Assembly: GCF_003096015.2 (NCBI RefSeq)
Contig: NZ_CP029185.2
Location: 1,708,001 to 1,772,000 of the forward strand
DNA: 64,000 nucleotides
Source of the DNA: Limnobaculum parvum
GTDB taxonomy: Bacteria > Pseudomonadota > Gammaproteobacteria > Enterobacterales > Enterobacteriaceae
Direction: 5' to 3'
A program made the position numbers and the translations under genes. Positions 1-8,565 of the stretch are shown in pieces. Under the pieces are notes generated by a model. It was not told where the DNA came from. It searched no databases and saw nothing but the letters and a program-made list of their open reading frames with translations. Within the stretch, counting starts at the first letter, position 1. Each line of letters starts with the position of its first letter.

Positions 1-867
1 GTTGGTTTATTTATTTATCAGTTATTTCATTCTATTGATCAATTAATCAATAATCCTCCGCAAAAAGTAGGTGGAATATATTACCGCATTGTTTTTTCAA
101 TAATAATGTTGTTGGGGATTTGTTATTTATGTGTCCGATATGGCCGTTATATTAGTCGGCTAGAGGTATTTACCCTACGCCATATGCGGGTGCGTTTTAA
201 TCGTATAACCCGGCAGGTACATATTCAACAGCCGAGCTACTGCGGAGGCAATTTAACCCTGCGCTGGGAAGATATTATTTGTGACGTAGCGGATGGAGGT
301 AAACCGGTAGCCGGTGAAGAGGATGTTGGTGGAATGGGTTTTCCCAATGTACTGGCCTGGCACCCTTACCGCACTGGATTACCATTTGGGGTTGTGGTGG
401 CTATCGGTAAAAAGTTGATGAGTCAGCAGGCGCAGCTAGATGAATGGGAGTTTATCCGCCGCTATATGGAAGAGGGGCCAGAGAATCTACCGGTACCGCG
501 CAAAGCGTCACATTTACCATTACCTTGGCACGGGCTGGTAGCCCATTTAGAAACGGTCGGTAGCCTATATAGGATGACGCCGGGGGTGATGAAACCTTTT
601 TTAATAATGTTTCTGTTGCCCGTGATGGCGTTTTTGGGCGTAGCCTATTGGGCATCAGAGCTATTATGCTGGCAGCCGCGCTGGCCTAAAGTGATTCGAC
701 AGGCGGGCTTACCGGGAATGCCGGTTCCCCCGCTGACGAAGCTCAGCGACTACCCGCCGGATATTCAACAAAAGTTACGGGATAACGAAAGCTATTGGGA
801 CAGGGATAAAGAACTCGCCGAGGCCGAACGGTTAAATAAGCCAGTGGATAGTGACGCAGTTATTTAA
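1..867 (+). CDS. DUF6708-like membrane protein, copy 1 (5' end outside window)
   Basis: The frame is open from base 1, so the start lies upstream of the window; 288 residues are visible. The protein is almost identical to the next gene in its last 250 residues. Two hydrophobic segments can be seen, one near the visible N-terminus and one about 90 residues from the end; a soluble domain between them begins with RVRFNR. The RFNR-containing domain followed by a Trp-Asp/Glu strand resembles the DUF6708 family, which I recall rather than prove. No function is known to me. Tandem, diversified copies of small membrane proteins are often immunity or contact-interaction proteins, but no effector gene is visible here. 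The first about 36 visible residues differ strongly from those of copies 2 and 3. Confidence 0.7.
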   Translation, partial: VGLFIYQLFHSIDQLINNPPQKVGGIYYRIVFSIIMLLGICYLCVRYGRYISRLEVFTLRHMRVRFNRITRQVHIQQPSYCGGNLTLRWEDIICDVADGGKPVAGEEDVGGMGFPNVLAWHPYRTGLPFGVVVAIGKKLMSQQAQLDEWEFIRRYMEEGPENLPVPRKASHLPLPWHGLVAHLETVGSLYRMTPGVMKPFLIMFLLPVMAFLGVAYWASELLCWQPRWPKVIRQAGLPGMPVPPLTKLSDYPPDIQQKLRDNESYWDRDKELAEAERLNKPVDSDAVI

Positions 868-963
868 GTTAACGGTATCGCTATAGAACACGATAGTCAT
901 TATTGCTAATCTGCCATTCAGTATGTAAACGAAGTATCTTCAGCCGTTCAGGAGTGTATTTAA

Positions 964-2109
964 ATGTATTTTGTCGAATGGATGCAATGGAAAGATACCA
1001 CGGCAGATGAAGAGAGCCGTAAAGAGCGCACTGAATTTGAAAAAAACTCAGGTGATGATGAGGAGCACTTCCCCGTAGAAGTCTTTACCGCTGATTATAC
1101 TCAGCCTTCAGTTAGCGATAATCCGCGGCCCTTTGGCCCTTACTACGCCTATAATGAACGTTTTATGGAAATTAGGGCGGGGTTTATGGAAAGTTATCGG
1201 GGGGTTATTACTGCGTTTACTTTATTAGTTTTAATCGGCTTGATAGGGTTGCCGATAGATTTTTTGTTTGAAAATTTTCATGAGCTAATATATGCCGAGA
1301 CTAAGAGAGTCGGTCAGTTGTATTTCAGTATTATTTTCTTTACGTTGATGCTATCAGGCATTAGCTATCTTTTTATCCGTTATGGTCGCTATATTAGTCG
1401 GCTAGAGGTATTTACCCTGCGGCATATGCGTGTGCGTTTTAATCGTATAACCCGGCAGGTACATATTCAGCAGCCGGCTTACTGCGGTGGTAATTTAACC
1501 CTGCGCTGGGAAGATATTATTTGTGACGTAGCGGATGGAGGTAAACCGGTAGCTGGTGAAGAGGATATTGGCGGAATGGGGTTTCCCAATATTCTGGTCT
1601 GGCACCCTTATCGTACTGGTTTACCCTTTATTGCTATGGTGGCAATTGGTAAAAAAATGATAAGCCAGCAGACGCAGTTAGATGAATGGGAGTTTATCCG
1701 CCGCTATATGGAAGAGGGGCCGGAGAATCTACCGGTACCGCGCAAAGCGTCACATTTACCATTACCTTGGCACGGGCTGGTAGCCCATTTAGAAACGGTC
1801 AGTAGCCTATATAGGATGACGCCGGGGGTAATAAAACCTTTTTTAATAATGTTTCTGTTGCCCGTGATGGCGTTTTTGGGCGTAGCCTATTGGGCATCTG
1901 AGCTATTATGCTGGCAGCCGCGCTGGCCTAAAGTGATTCGACAGGCGGGCTTACCGGGAATGCCGGTTCCCCCGCTGACGCAGCTCAGCGACTACCCGCC
2001 GGATATTCAACAAAAGCTATTGGATAACGCAAGCTATTGGGACAGGGATAAAGAACTCGCCGAGGCCGAACGGTTAAATAAGCCAGTGGATAGTGACGCA
2101 GTTATTTAA
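964..2109 (+). CDS. DUF6708-like membrane protein, copy 2 (intact)
   Basis: This is the complete member of the array, 381 residues. Hydrophilic N-terminus (1-75, acidic), a membrane hairpin at about 81-100 and 119-138, a soluble domain about 150-285 with RVRFNR and conserved WED and WHPYR motifs, a third membrane segment about 290-312 and a short charged tail. ATG start is preceded by GGAGTG about 8 bases upstream, and the same sequence occurs in front of copy 3. Family membership (DUF6708) is tentative and the function unknown. It is separated from its neighbours by near-identical 96-base spacers, so the whole unit of 1242 bases was duplicated, not only the gene. Confidence 0.75.
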   Translation: MYFVEWMQWKDTTADEESRKERTEFEKNSGDDEEHFPVEVFTADYTQPSVSDNPRPFGPYYAYNERFMEIRAGFMESYRGVITAFTLLVLIGLIGLPIDFLFENFHELIYAETKRVGQLYFSIIFFTLMLSGISYLFIRYGRYISRLEVFTLRHMRVRFNRITRQVHIQQPAYCGGNLTLRWEDIICDVADGGKPVAGEEDIGGMGFPNILVWHPYRTGLPFIAMVAIGKKMISQQTQLDEWEFIRRYMEEGPENLPVPRKASHLPLPWHGLVAHLETVSSLYRMTPGVIKPFLIMFLLPVMAFLGVAYWASELLCWQPRWPKVIRQAGLPGMPVPPLTQLSDYPPDIQQKLLDNASYWDRDKELAEAERLNKPVDSDAVI

Positions 2110-2205
2110 GTTAATGATATCGCTATAGAACACGATAGGCATTATTGCTAACCTGCCATTTAATATATAAACGAAATATCTTCAGCCGTTCTGGAGTGTA
2201 TTTAA

Positions 2206-2943
2206 ATGTATTTTGTCGAATGGGCAATGTGGCGTGAAGCCACAGCCGATGAAGAGAGCCGTAAAGAAAGTTTAGAATTTGATAAAAAGTCCGGGGGTGA
2301 TGGTGCACAACTTCCCGTAGAGGTCTTTACCGCCGATTATACCCAACCTTCAGTTAGTGATAACCCGCGACCTTTTGGCCCCTATTAAGCCTATAATGAG
2401 TGCTTTATGGAAATTCGGGCGGGGTTTATGGAAAGTTACAGGGGGGTTATTACTGCGTTTACTTTATTAATATTAATTGGTTTTATAGGTTTATTCATAT
2501 ATGAATTATTTGGTTTTTTTTATGAATTAATATATACCCACTCTCATCGAGTGGGAGAGATGTATTTTGGTATTATTTCCTTCACATTAATGTTGTTAGG
2601 GGTTAGTTACTTTTTTGTCCGCTATGGGCGCTATATTAGTCGATTTGAGGTATTTACCCTACGCCATATGCGGGTGCGTTTTAACCGTATAACCCGGCAG
2701 GTACATATTCAACAGCCGAGCTACTGCGGAGGCAATTTAACCCTGCGCTGGGAAGATATTATTTGTGACGTAGCGGATGGAGGTAAACCGGTAGCCGGTG
2801 AAGAGGATATTGGTGGAATGGGTTTTCCCAATGTACTGGCCTGGCACCCTTACCGCACCGGATTACCGTTTGGGGTTGTGGTGGCTATCGGTAAAAAAAT
2901 GATGAGTCAGCAAAACTTATTGGACGAGTGGGAGTTACAATAA
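2206..2943 (+). pseudogene. DUF6708-like membrane protein, copy 3 (nonsense codon and truncated)
   Basis: Same frame and alignment as copy 2, but codon 61 (a Tyr codon TAC in copy 2) is TAA at 2386-2388, and the frame stays open afterwards from 2389 to 2943. The 3' end is also lost: homology stops at DEWE (residue about 242 of copy 2) and a new stop follows two codons later, so the third membrane segment and tail are missing. A restart at the ATG at 2407 would give a 178-residue fragment with two membrane segments. Most likely a decaying copy, possibly a donor for recombination with its intact neighbours. Confidence 0.8.
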
Positions 2944-2971
2944 TTAAGGAATGGCCGGGGGCAATATACTG

Positions 2972-2996
2972 AAAAACCGCCCTCACCGAAGGCGGC
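2972..2996 (-). terminator. Terminator of ltaE
   Basis: Read on the minus strand: a hairpin with CCGCC/GGCGG stem followed by TTTTTC. It lies 32 bases beyond the ltaE stop codon. Confidence 0.7.
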
Positions 2997-3027
2997 CCAG
3001 CATCAACAACAATATACTCAAACCCCA

Positions 3028-4083
3028 TCACCCATAAATCGCACGTGACTCACCATCACCGCTGCCTGAGGGGGTTATTCTTCCCTTAAATTCCTGCCAT
3101 AAGTCTACTACGCGCTTCAGATCTTCCCGTGATACGTCCAGATGAGTTACCAGGCGGGTGATGGGGCCGGTGTTGATCAATATATCGTGCTGTTTCATCC
3201 AAGGGCCGAGCTGGCTGGCTTCGTCAGCCGGAAGGCGCAGGAACAGGATATTGGTTTGTGCGCCGGGGGAGGCGACTTCGACACCTAAAGCAGCTAACTG
3301 CTCTGCCAGCCATTGTGCGTTGTCATGGTCTTCACGTAGGCGTTCTACGTTATGGTGTAGGGCATACAGCGCCGCCTGAGCCAATATTCCCGCCTGACGC
3401 ATACCGCCACCGACCATTTTCCTCCAGCGTCGGGCCTGTTTAATATATTCAGTGCTGCCGCACAGCAGGGAACCTACCGGTGCACCAAGACCTTTCGATA
3501 GGCAAATAGTCAGGGTATCGCAATATTGGGTTAGGGTCGTTAACGGAACGCGCATGGCGACTGAGGCGTTAAAGATACGCGCACCGTCTACGTGCAGAGC
3601 CAGTTTATTTTTGCGGGTAAATTCCCATGCCTGATGAAGATAGTCCAGCGGCAGCACTTTACCGTTATGGGTATTTTCAAGGCACAGCAGTCGGGTACGG
3701 GCGAAATGAATATCGTCAGGCTTAATGACGCTGGCGACCACCTCTAGCGGTAAGGTGCCGTCTTCAGCCGCATCAATGGGCTGAGGTTGAATGCTGCCTA
3801 ATACCGCCGCGCCACCGGCCTCAAACATGTAGTTATGGGCTTTTTGCCCAACGATATACTCCTCACCGCGCTGGCAGTGGGTCAGTAGGGCGACCAAATT
3901 AGCCTGAGTACCGGTTGGCAAAAATAGCGCAGCCTCTTTACCGGATAGTGCCGCGGCTTCTTGCTCCAATTGATTGACGCTGGGGTCATCGCCATACACA
4001 TCATCACCAACAGCAGCATCCGTCATGGCTTGCCGCATGGCTTTTCCGGGCTGGGTTACGGTATCACTTCGCAGATCTATCAT
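3028..4083 (-). CDS. ltaE: Low-specificity L-threonine aldolase
   Basis: PLP-dependent cleavage of L-threonine and L-allo-threonine to glycine and acetaldehyde. The N-terminus MIDLRSDTVTQP is the family signature; the Schiff-base lysine is in the LSKGLGAPVGS motif at about residue 197, and HVDGARIFNA supplies the cofactor-binding Asp. I chose the ATG at 4083, which has AAGGTG upstream and gives 351 residues starting like known LtaE proteins; a TTG seven codons further upstream is less likely. The C-terminus is about 18 residues longer than the 333-residue E. coli protein. It is a single gene with its own terminator, facing away from nlpC. Confidence 0.93.
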   Translation of the reverse strand: MIDLRSDTVTQPGKAMRQAMTDAAVGDDVYGDDPSVNQLEQEAAALSGKEAALFLPTGTQANLVALLTHCQRGEEYIVGQKAHNYMFEAGGAAVLGSIQPQPIDAAEDGTLPLEVVASVIKPDDIHFARTRLLCLENTHNGKVLPLDYLHQAWEFTRKNKLALHVDGARIFNASVAMRVPLTTLTQYCDTLTICLSKGLGAPVGSLLCGSTEYIKQARRWRKMVGGGMRQAGILAQAALYALHHNVERLREDHDNAQWLAEQLAALGVEVASPGAQTNILFLRLPADEASQLGPWMKQHDILINTGPITRLVTHLDVSREDLKRVVDLWQEFKGRITPSGSGDGESRAIYG

Positions 4084-4409
4084 ATTGGGCACCTTACTGA
4101 ACAATGAGGAATGAGGAAATTATGGGCTTCTTTTGTATCACGCTCGTTGAGTAAGAAAAAAGATAAAAATGAAGTGAGGTTGTTTTTGTTGATAGCCCGC
4201 GAGCGAGAACGCGAGTTTAACCTGATATTTGGCGATTTCATGCTGACGCAGTAATGATGTTATTTCTCTACTCAAAACATCACGAAAACCGATTAATTAC
4301 CCAAAGATGCCGGTTAAATGGGCTAAACAGCACGGAAACCTTGTGTTTTCTCATTTTTTAGGCTAATTATGAAAAAGTTATCTGGATAACGTGTGGAGAA
4401 GAGAGACCG
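4084..4409. other. Intergenic region between divergent ltaE and nlpC
   Basis: A region of 326 bases that must hold the promoters of both genes. I see no open frame, palindrome or known operator that I can support. GGAGAAGAGAG at about 4394-4404 is the likely ribosome binding site of nlpC. Confidence 0.5.
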
Positions 4410-4874
4410 ATGCATTTACGATATCTATTGCTTCTGGTTTTACTGGTACTGGCTGGTTGTTCCAGTAATACACCGCCGCCGAGCGGAAAACTTTCCGACC
4501 CTATTTTTGTTCTGGCCCAGCTTAAAGAGCAGCACCGAGAATGGCGTGGCGCACCTTATCGTTATGGCGGTTTGTCCCGAAGCGGTGTGGATTGCTCCGG
4601 TTTTGTGTATAAAACCTTCCATGACCGTTTTAATATCAATCTTCCCCGTACCACAAAACTGCAGGCCGAGGTCGGCTCTAAAGTGTCTCGTGATGAACTG
4701 ATGCCGGGCGATTTGGTATTCTTCAAAACCGGCAGGGGTGAAAATGGGTTACATGTCGGCATCTACGATGCAGATGGCGCGTTTTTACATGCATCAACCA
4801 GTAAAGGGGTGATGACCTCGTCGCTGGACAGCCCATACTGGAAGAGCGCCTACTGGCAATCTCGTCGTCTGTGA
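4410..4874 (+). CDS. nlpC: NlpC/P60 family lipoprotein
   Basis: Lipoprotein signal peptide (hydrophobic segment then LAGC lipobox, Cys at residue 17) followed by an NlpC/P60 papain-like domain. Catalytic Cys lies in GVDCSGFV (about residue 54), the His in GLHVGIYD (about 108) and the second His in FLHASTS (about 120). At 154 residues it has exactly the length of E. coli NlpC and aligns end to end with it. Family members cleave the D-Glu-mDAP bond in peptidoglycan stem peptides; the precise substrate of NlpC is less certain. In E. coli the gene sits beside btuED, which is not present here. Confidence 0.92.
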   Translation: MHLRYLLLLVLLVLAGCSSNTPPPSGKLSDPIFVLAQLKEQHREWRGAPYRYGGLSRSGVDCSGFVYKTFHDRFNINLPRTTKLQAEVGSKVSRDELMPGDLVFFKTGRGENGLHVGIYDADGAFLHASTSKGVMTSSLDSPYWKSAYWQSRRL

Positions 4875-4933
4875 TTCGCCTGCGTCCATTAATCACTATA
4901 TTGCAGTAACTTATTACCGAATGGATAATGTTT

Positions 4934-5950
4934 ATGTCTTCTTTGCGTTTGCTTATCTCTGATTCTTACGATCCTTGGTTTAATCTGGCAGTAGAAGAGT
5001 GTATTTTTCGCCAAATGCCAGCCACTCAACGGGTGTTGTTCTTATGGCGTAATGCCGATACGGTGGTTATTGGACGAGCGCAGAATCCGTGGAAAGAGTG
5101 CAACACTCGCCGCATGGAAGACGATAAAGTTACGCTAGCCCGTCGCAGTAGCGGCGGTGGGGCGGTGTTCCACGATTTAGGCAATACCTGCTTTACCTTT
5201 ATGGCGGGAAAACCTGAATATGACAAAACCGTTTCTACCGCGATTGTGGTGAAGGCATTAAATTTTCTTGGTATTGAGGCTACTGCCTCTGGACGCAATG
5301 ACCTCGTGGTGAATACGGCTGAAGGGGAACGTAAAATTTCCGGTTCTGCCTATCGGGAAACGATGGATCGGGGATTCCACCACGGAACTTTACTGCTGGA
5401 TGCGGATTTAACTCGACTGGCAAACTATCTTAATCCGGATATCAAGAAGCTACAGGCTAAAGGTATTACCTCCGTCAGAGGTCGAGTCACGAACCTGAAA
5501 CAGCTTCTACCCACCATTACCCATCAGCAAATTTGTGACGCTGTCACTAAATCATTCTTTGAACATTACGGCGACCAAGTGGTTGCCGAGCACATCTCGC
5601 CAGATGCGCTACCGGATTTACCCAACTTTGTTGAGACCTTTGCTCGTCAGAGCAGTTGGGAATGGAACTTTGGTCAAGCGCCTGCATTCACCCATTTACT
5701 GGATCAGCGCTTTGTTTGGGGCGGCGTAGAGCTGCACTTTGATGTAGAAAAAGGCCACATCACCCGCACTCAAATCTTCACCGACAGCCTTAGCCCCACA
5801 CCGCTGGAAACACTGGCAGAAAATTTACAGGGCACTCTCTACCACAGCGACGCGCTGAAGCAACAATGTCTCGACCTGATAAAACAATTCCCTGAACAGG
5901 AAAAAGAACTCACCGAGCTGGGCGACTGGATTGCGGAGATGGTTAGATAA
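4934..5950 (+). CDS. lplA: Lipoate-protein ligase A
   Basis: ATP-dependent activation of free lipoate and transfer to lysines of lipoyl domains of 2-oxoacid dehydrogenases and GcvH (scavenging route). The protein aligns over its full length with E. coli LplA: RRSSGGGAVFHDLGN lipoate-binding loop at about 70-84, the GRNDLVV segment and KISGSAYR with the reactive lysine around 133, then the C-terminal accessory domain. I prefer the ATG at 4934, which gives 338 residues, the E. coli length; an in-frame ATG two codons earlier (4928) is possible and no Shine-Dalgarno site clearly decides. Monocistronic, followed by a palindromic intergenic repeat. Confidence 0.94.
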   Translation: MSSLRLLISDSYDPWFNLAVEECIFRQMPATQRVLFLWRNADTVVIGRAQNPWKECNTRRMEDDKVTLARRSSGGGAVFHDLGNTCFTFMAGKPEYDKTVSTAIVVKALNFLGIEATASGRNDLVVNTAEGERKISGSAYRETMDRGFHHGTLLLDADLTRLANYLNPDIKKLQAKGITSVRGRVTNLKQLLPTITHQQICDAVTKSFFEHYGDQVVAEHISPDALPDLPNFVETFARQSSWEWNFGQAPAFTHLLDQRFVWGGVELHFDVEKGHITRTQIFTDSLSPTPLETLAENLQGTLYHSDALKQQCLDLIKQFPEQEKELTELGDWIAEMVR

Positions 5951-6007
5951 TAACGATAATTATTTGGTTAGACGTGTCTGTTTAGGTGTAAGAGATATTT
6001 TTAAACG

Positions 6008-6132
6008 GGAGTCATCGTCGGGCGAGGTTGCCGTGGGCGACACCGGCCCGACGCTTTCCGTAGCTAAATGTGGGTTGTCTCCCGGCCGTACTCAATAGAA
6101 ATATAAGCACGCTGTTATTACGGCCGGAATAT
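6008..6132. repeat. Palindromic intergenic element, copy A
   Basis: First of three related elements (others at 10998-11190 and 17213-17302). It contains a GTCGGGC/GCCCGAC inverted repeat (6017-6023 and 6046-6052), the shared GGCCCGacGCTtt block, and a CCGGCCGTA/TACGGCCGG inverted repeat (6082-6090 and 6119-6127). It lies between the 3' ends of convergent lplA and aroH. Confidence 0.7.
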
Positions 6133-6170
6133 TCATTAAAGTTGATTTAAAAATCGCTAAACAAAAAGAT

Positions 6171-7220
6171 CTAACTAAATCTCGACGCCACCGCCGTTGC
6201 TAAACTTTCAATCATCTTTTCCGTATCTCCCCAACTCAGACAAGGATCGGTAATCGACTGCCCATACGTAAGCGCCTGCCCGGCCTGAAGCTTTTGGGTT
6301 CCTTCAACCAGAAAACTCTCAGCCATTACACCCACCACCGCCATAGAACCAGCTTTGATCTGCTCACAAATATTCTCGCACACGTCTAACTGACGGCGAT
6401 GTAACTTCTGACAGTTACCGTGGCTAAAGTCGACAATCAAATGCTCAGGCAGATCAAATTGACGCAAGTTATCACAGGCGGCAGCAATATCAGCGGCATG
6501 GTAGTTCGGCATATTACCGCCGCGCAGAATAATGTGGGCGTAAGGATTACCGTTGGTGCGGTAAATACTCATCTGGCCTAATTTATCCGGAGACAGGAAC
6601 ATATGGCTGGAACGGGCGGCACGGATTGCATCAATGGCGATTTTAGTACTGCCATCGGTACCGTTCTTAAAGCCAACCGGACAAGAAAGTGCTGACGCCA
6701 TCTCGCGGTGGATCTGGCTTTCGGTCGTGCGGGCACCAATAGCGCCCCAGCTAATCAGATCGGCAATATATTGCCCGATCACCATATCTAAGAATTCAGT
6801 GGCGGTTGGCATACCCAACTTACTGATTTTTAGTAATAGTTCACGTGCCCGCTCCAGACCTTGATTTACTTGGTAAGAACAATCCAGATTAGGGTCGGAG
6901 ATCATGCCTTTCCAACCCACCACGGTACGAGGTTTCTCAAAGTAAGTGCGCATCACGATTTCTAAGCGATCCTGATAGCGGTTACGCAAAACGTTTAACC
7001 GTTCAGCATAATCGATGGCAGCATCCACATCGTGAATGGAACAAGGGCCAACAATAACCAATAATCGACGGTCTTCACCGTGGATGATTTTTTCAATACG
7101 CTGACGCGACCGGGTGATATTGGAGCTGATTTCTTCAGTAATAGGAAATAGCTGTGCCAATCGCTCAGGGGTCACCAGACTGTCGATCAGCGAGGTGCGG
7201 AGCTCATCAGTTTTCTTCAT
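6171..7220 (-). CDS. aroH: DAHP synthase, Trp-sensitive type (AroH)
   Basis: First enzyme of the shikimate pathway: condenses phosphoenolpyruvate with erythrose 4-phosphate. Class I AroF/G/H family with GPCSIHD (about residue 58), KPRTVVGWKG and GARTTESQ PEP-binding motifs, and the metal ligands in VDFSHGNCQK and the DPCLSWGDTE tail. I chose the ATG at 7220, preceded by GAAAGGC at a good distance; it gives 349 residues starting MKKTDELRT, matching AroH (348 in E. coli). Location next to ppsR/ppsA, as in E. coli, supports the AroH call over AroF or AroG. No clear TrpR operator could be recognised upstream, so tryptophan regulation of transcription is unproven. Confidence 0.9.
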   Translation of the reverse strand: MKKTDELRTSLIDSLVTPERLAQLFPITEEISSNITRSRQRIEKIIHGEDRRLLVIVGPCSIHDVDAAIDYAERLNVLRNRYQDRLEIVMRTYFEKPRTVVGWKGMISDPNLDCSYQVNQGLERARELLLKISKLGMPTATEFLDMVIGQYIADLISWGAIGARTTESQIHREMASALSCPVGFKNGTDGSTKIAIDAIRAARSSHMFLSPDKLGQMSIYRTNGNPYAHIILRGGNMPNYHAADIAAACDNLRQFDLPEHLIVDFSHGNCQKLHRRQLDVCENICEQIKAGSMAVVGVMAESFLVEGTQKLQAGQALTYGQSITDPCLSWGDTEKMIESLATAVASRFS

Positions 7221-7418
7221 GAATTGCCTTTCTCTAAATCTTATCTTCTCGTCGGTGATATACCGGGAAGTGATGGTCATCACAATAACGGAAACAGGAA
7301 GGGTTGCAAATAATTGATTAAATTAATTCGTTGCTATTTGTTAAATATTGATGGTGAAGCGAGAAAGTCTGCTTAATGGAAAAGTTTGGCGGCAAGGTGA
7401 TGAATTCACTGAGACAAC

Positions 7419-7446
7419 ATCGGGGAAGGTGTAAGCCTTCCCCGAT
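7419..7446 (-). terminator. Perfect hairpin after ppsR
   Basis: An 11-base perfect stem (ATCGGGGAAGG with its complement, loop TGTAAG) immediately after the ppsR stop. No U-tract follows, so it may stabilise the 3' end rather than terminate by itself. Confidence 0.45.
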
Positions 7447-7453
7447 AAAGCGT

Positions 7454-8275
7454 TTAATACATTCGGCGGCTCATACCTAAAATATCCAGCAATTTGGTCG
7501 AGATCTCTTCTACAGAATAGTTGGTGCTATTAATAAAACGGATATTGTTTTTACGGTACAAAGACTCAACCTCGGCAATCTCCATGCGGCACTGACGTAA
7601 TGACGCATAGCGACTATTCTCTCTACGCTCCTGACGGATTGCGGATAGCCGTTCCGGATCGATAGAGAGGCCAAATAGTTTATGCTGAAATGGCTTAAGC
7701 GCAGCGGGAAGCTGAATATTATCCATATCATCGGCGGTAAACGGATAGTTAGCGGCGCGAATACCAAACTGCATGGCTAGATAGAGGCTGGTGGGGGTTT
7801 TACCACAGCGGGAAACCCCTAACAAAATCACCTGAGCCTCTTCCAGATTGCGTAGTGAAATACCGTCATCGTGAGACAGCGTGTAATCAATGGCGGCGAT
7901 ACGTGCGTCATACTTCACCAGATTGCTAGCGGTTAGCCCATGAGTACGATGAGCGTTAGGCAGTGGTGCAATGCCTAACTCTTGTTGTAAAGGGGCGACT
8001 AGCGCTTGAACAATATTCTGACAGTAGCCCTGACTGCTCTCAATAATTGCTCGAATTTCCGGTGAAACAATAGAGTAAAACACCAGTGGTTTTTGTTGGC
8101 TTTCCCGATACAGATCGTCAATTTGTTGGCGAACCTCACAGGCTTTTGCCTCATTCTCAACAAAAGGGATGGTGTATTGATTCAGACTAATGGGAAATTG
8201 AGATAACACCGCATGCCCTAAAACCTCGGCGGTAATTGCCGTGCCGTCAGAAATATAGAAAACCGTACGCTCCAT
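7454..8275 (-). CDS. ppsR: PEP synthase regulatory protein (kinase/pyrophosphorylase)
   Basis: Bifunctional serine/threonine kinase and phosphotransferase that inactivates PEP synthase by ADP-dependent phosphorylation and reactivates it by phosphorolysis (DUF299 family). The P-loop is GVSRCGKTPTS at about 150-160. 273 residues against 277 in E. coli. ATG start follows AGGAGA. It is transcribed away from its target gene ppsA with a 290-base shared promoter region, and towards aroH; the same order is found in E. coli. Confidence 0.94.
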   Translation of the reverse strand: MERTVFYISDGTAITAEVLGHAVLSQFPISLNQYTIPFVENEAKACEVRQQIDDLYRESQQKPLVFYSIVSPEIRAIIESSQGYCQNIVQALVAPLQQELGIAPLPNAHRTHGLTASNLVKYDARIAAIDYTLSHDDGISLRNLEEAQVILLGVSRCGKTPTSLYLAMQFGIRAANYPFTADDMDNIQLPAALKPFQHKLFGLSIDPERLSAIRQERRENSRYASLRQCRMEIAEVESLYRKNNIRFINSTNYSVEEISTKLLDILGMSRRMY

Positions 8276-8428
8276 GGCGCTCTCCTGTTGCTGATTTTAT
8301 ATAGTGAGAAAACGCTTTATTAAAATCACGCGATCGATATGAACAAAATTGTTGTTGAATATGCGCATAAAAAGCGCGATTGCGAACAAGATACAATATT
8401 TATAAGACTAAGAAAACTCAGTTTAAAT

Positions 8429-8444
8429 GCGGAAACGATTAACC
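8429..8444 (+). promoter_or_regulatory. Possible Cra (FruR) site upstream of ppsA
   Basis: GCGGAAACGATTAACC resembles the Cra half-consensus TGAAWCSNTHH. ppsA is a known Cra-activated gene in E. coli, which is the main reason to mention it. The match is partial and the site lies about 120 bases from the ppsA start. Confidence 0.25.
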
Positions 8445-8565
8445 ATTTCATAAGTGATTCATTGCTGTGTAAGCTTTCCTACGTATCTGGATTTTTGACC
8501 TGTGCGGTATAAAACTTGTTTTGTCATTTAATCCGTCTTACTGACTCAATAATGGAACATCTCTG

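Larger units (their letters stand above)
1..2943 (+). repeat. Tandem duplication, about 1242-base unit, 2 full and 1 partial visible
   Basis: The start-to-start distance between copies 2 and 3 is 1242 bases and the intergenic spacers 868-963 and 2110-2205 are nearly identical, both carrying the GGAGTGTATTTAA leader in front of ATG. Coding parts are near identical except for the membrane-hairpin block. The array may continue upstream of the window. Confidence 0.85.

Noticed and set aside
7221..7330. TrpR operator in front of aroH
   Set aside because: No segment matches the symmetrical CTAGTTAACTAG-type core.
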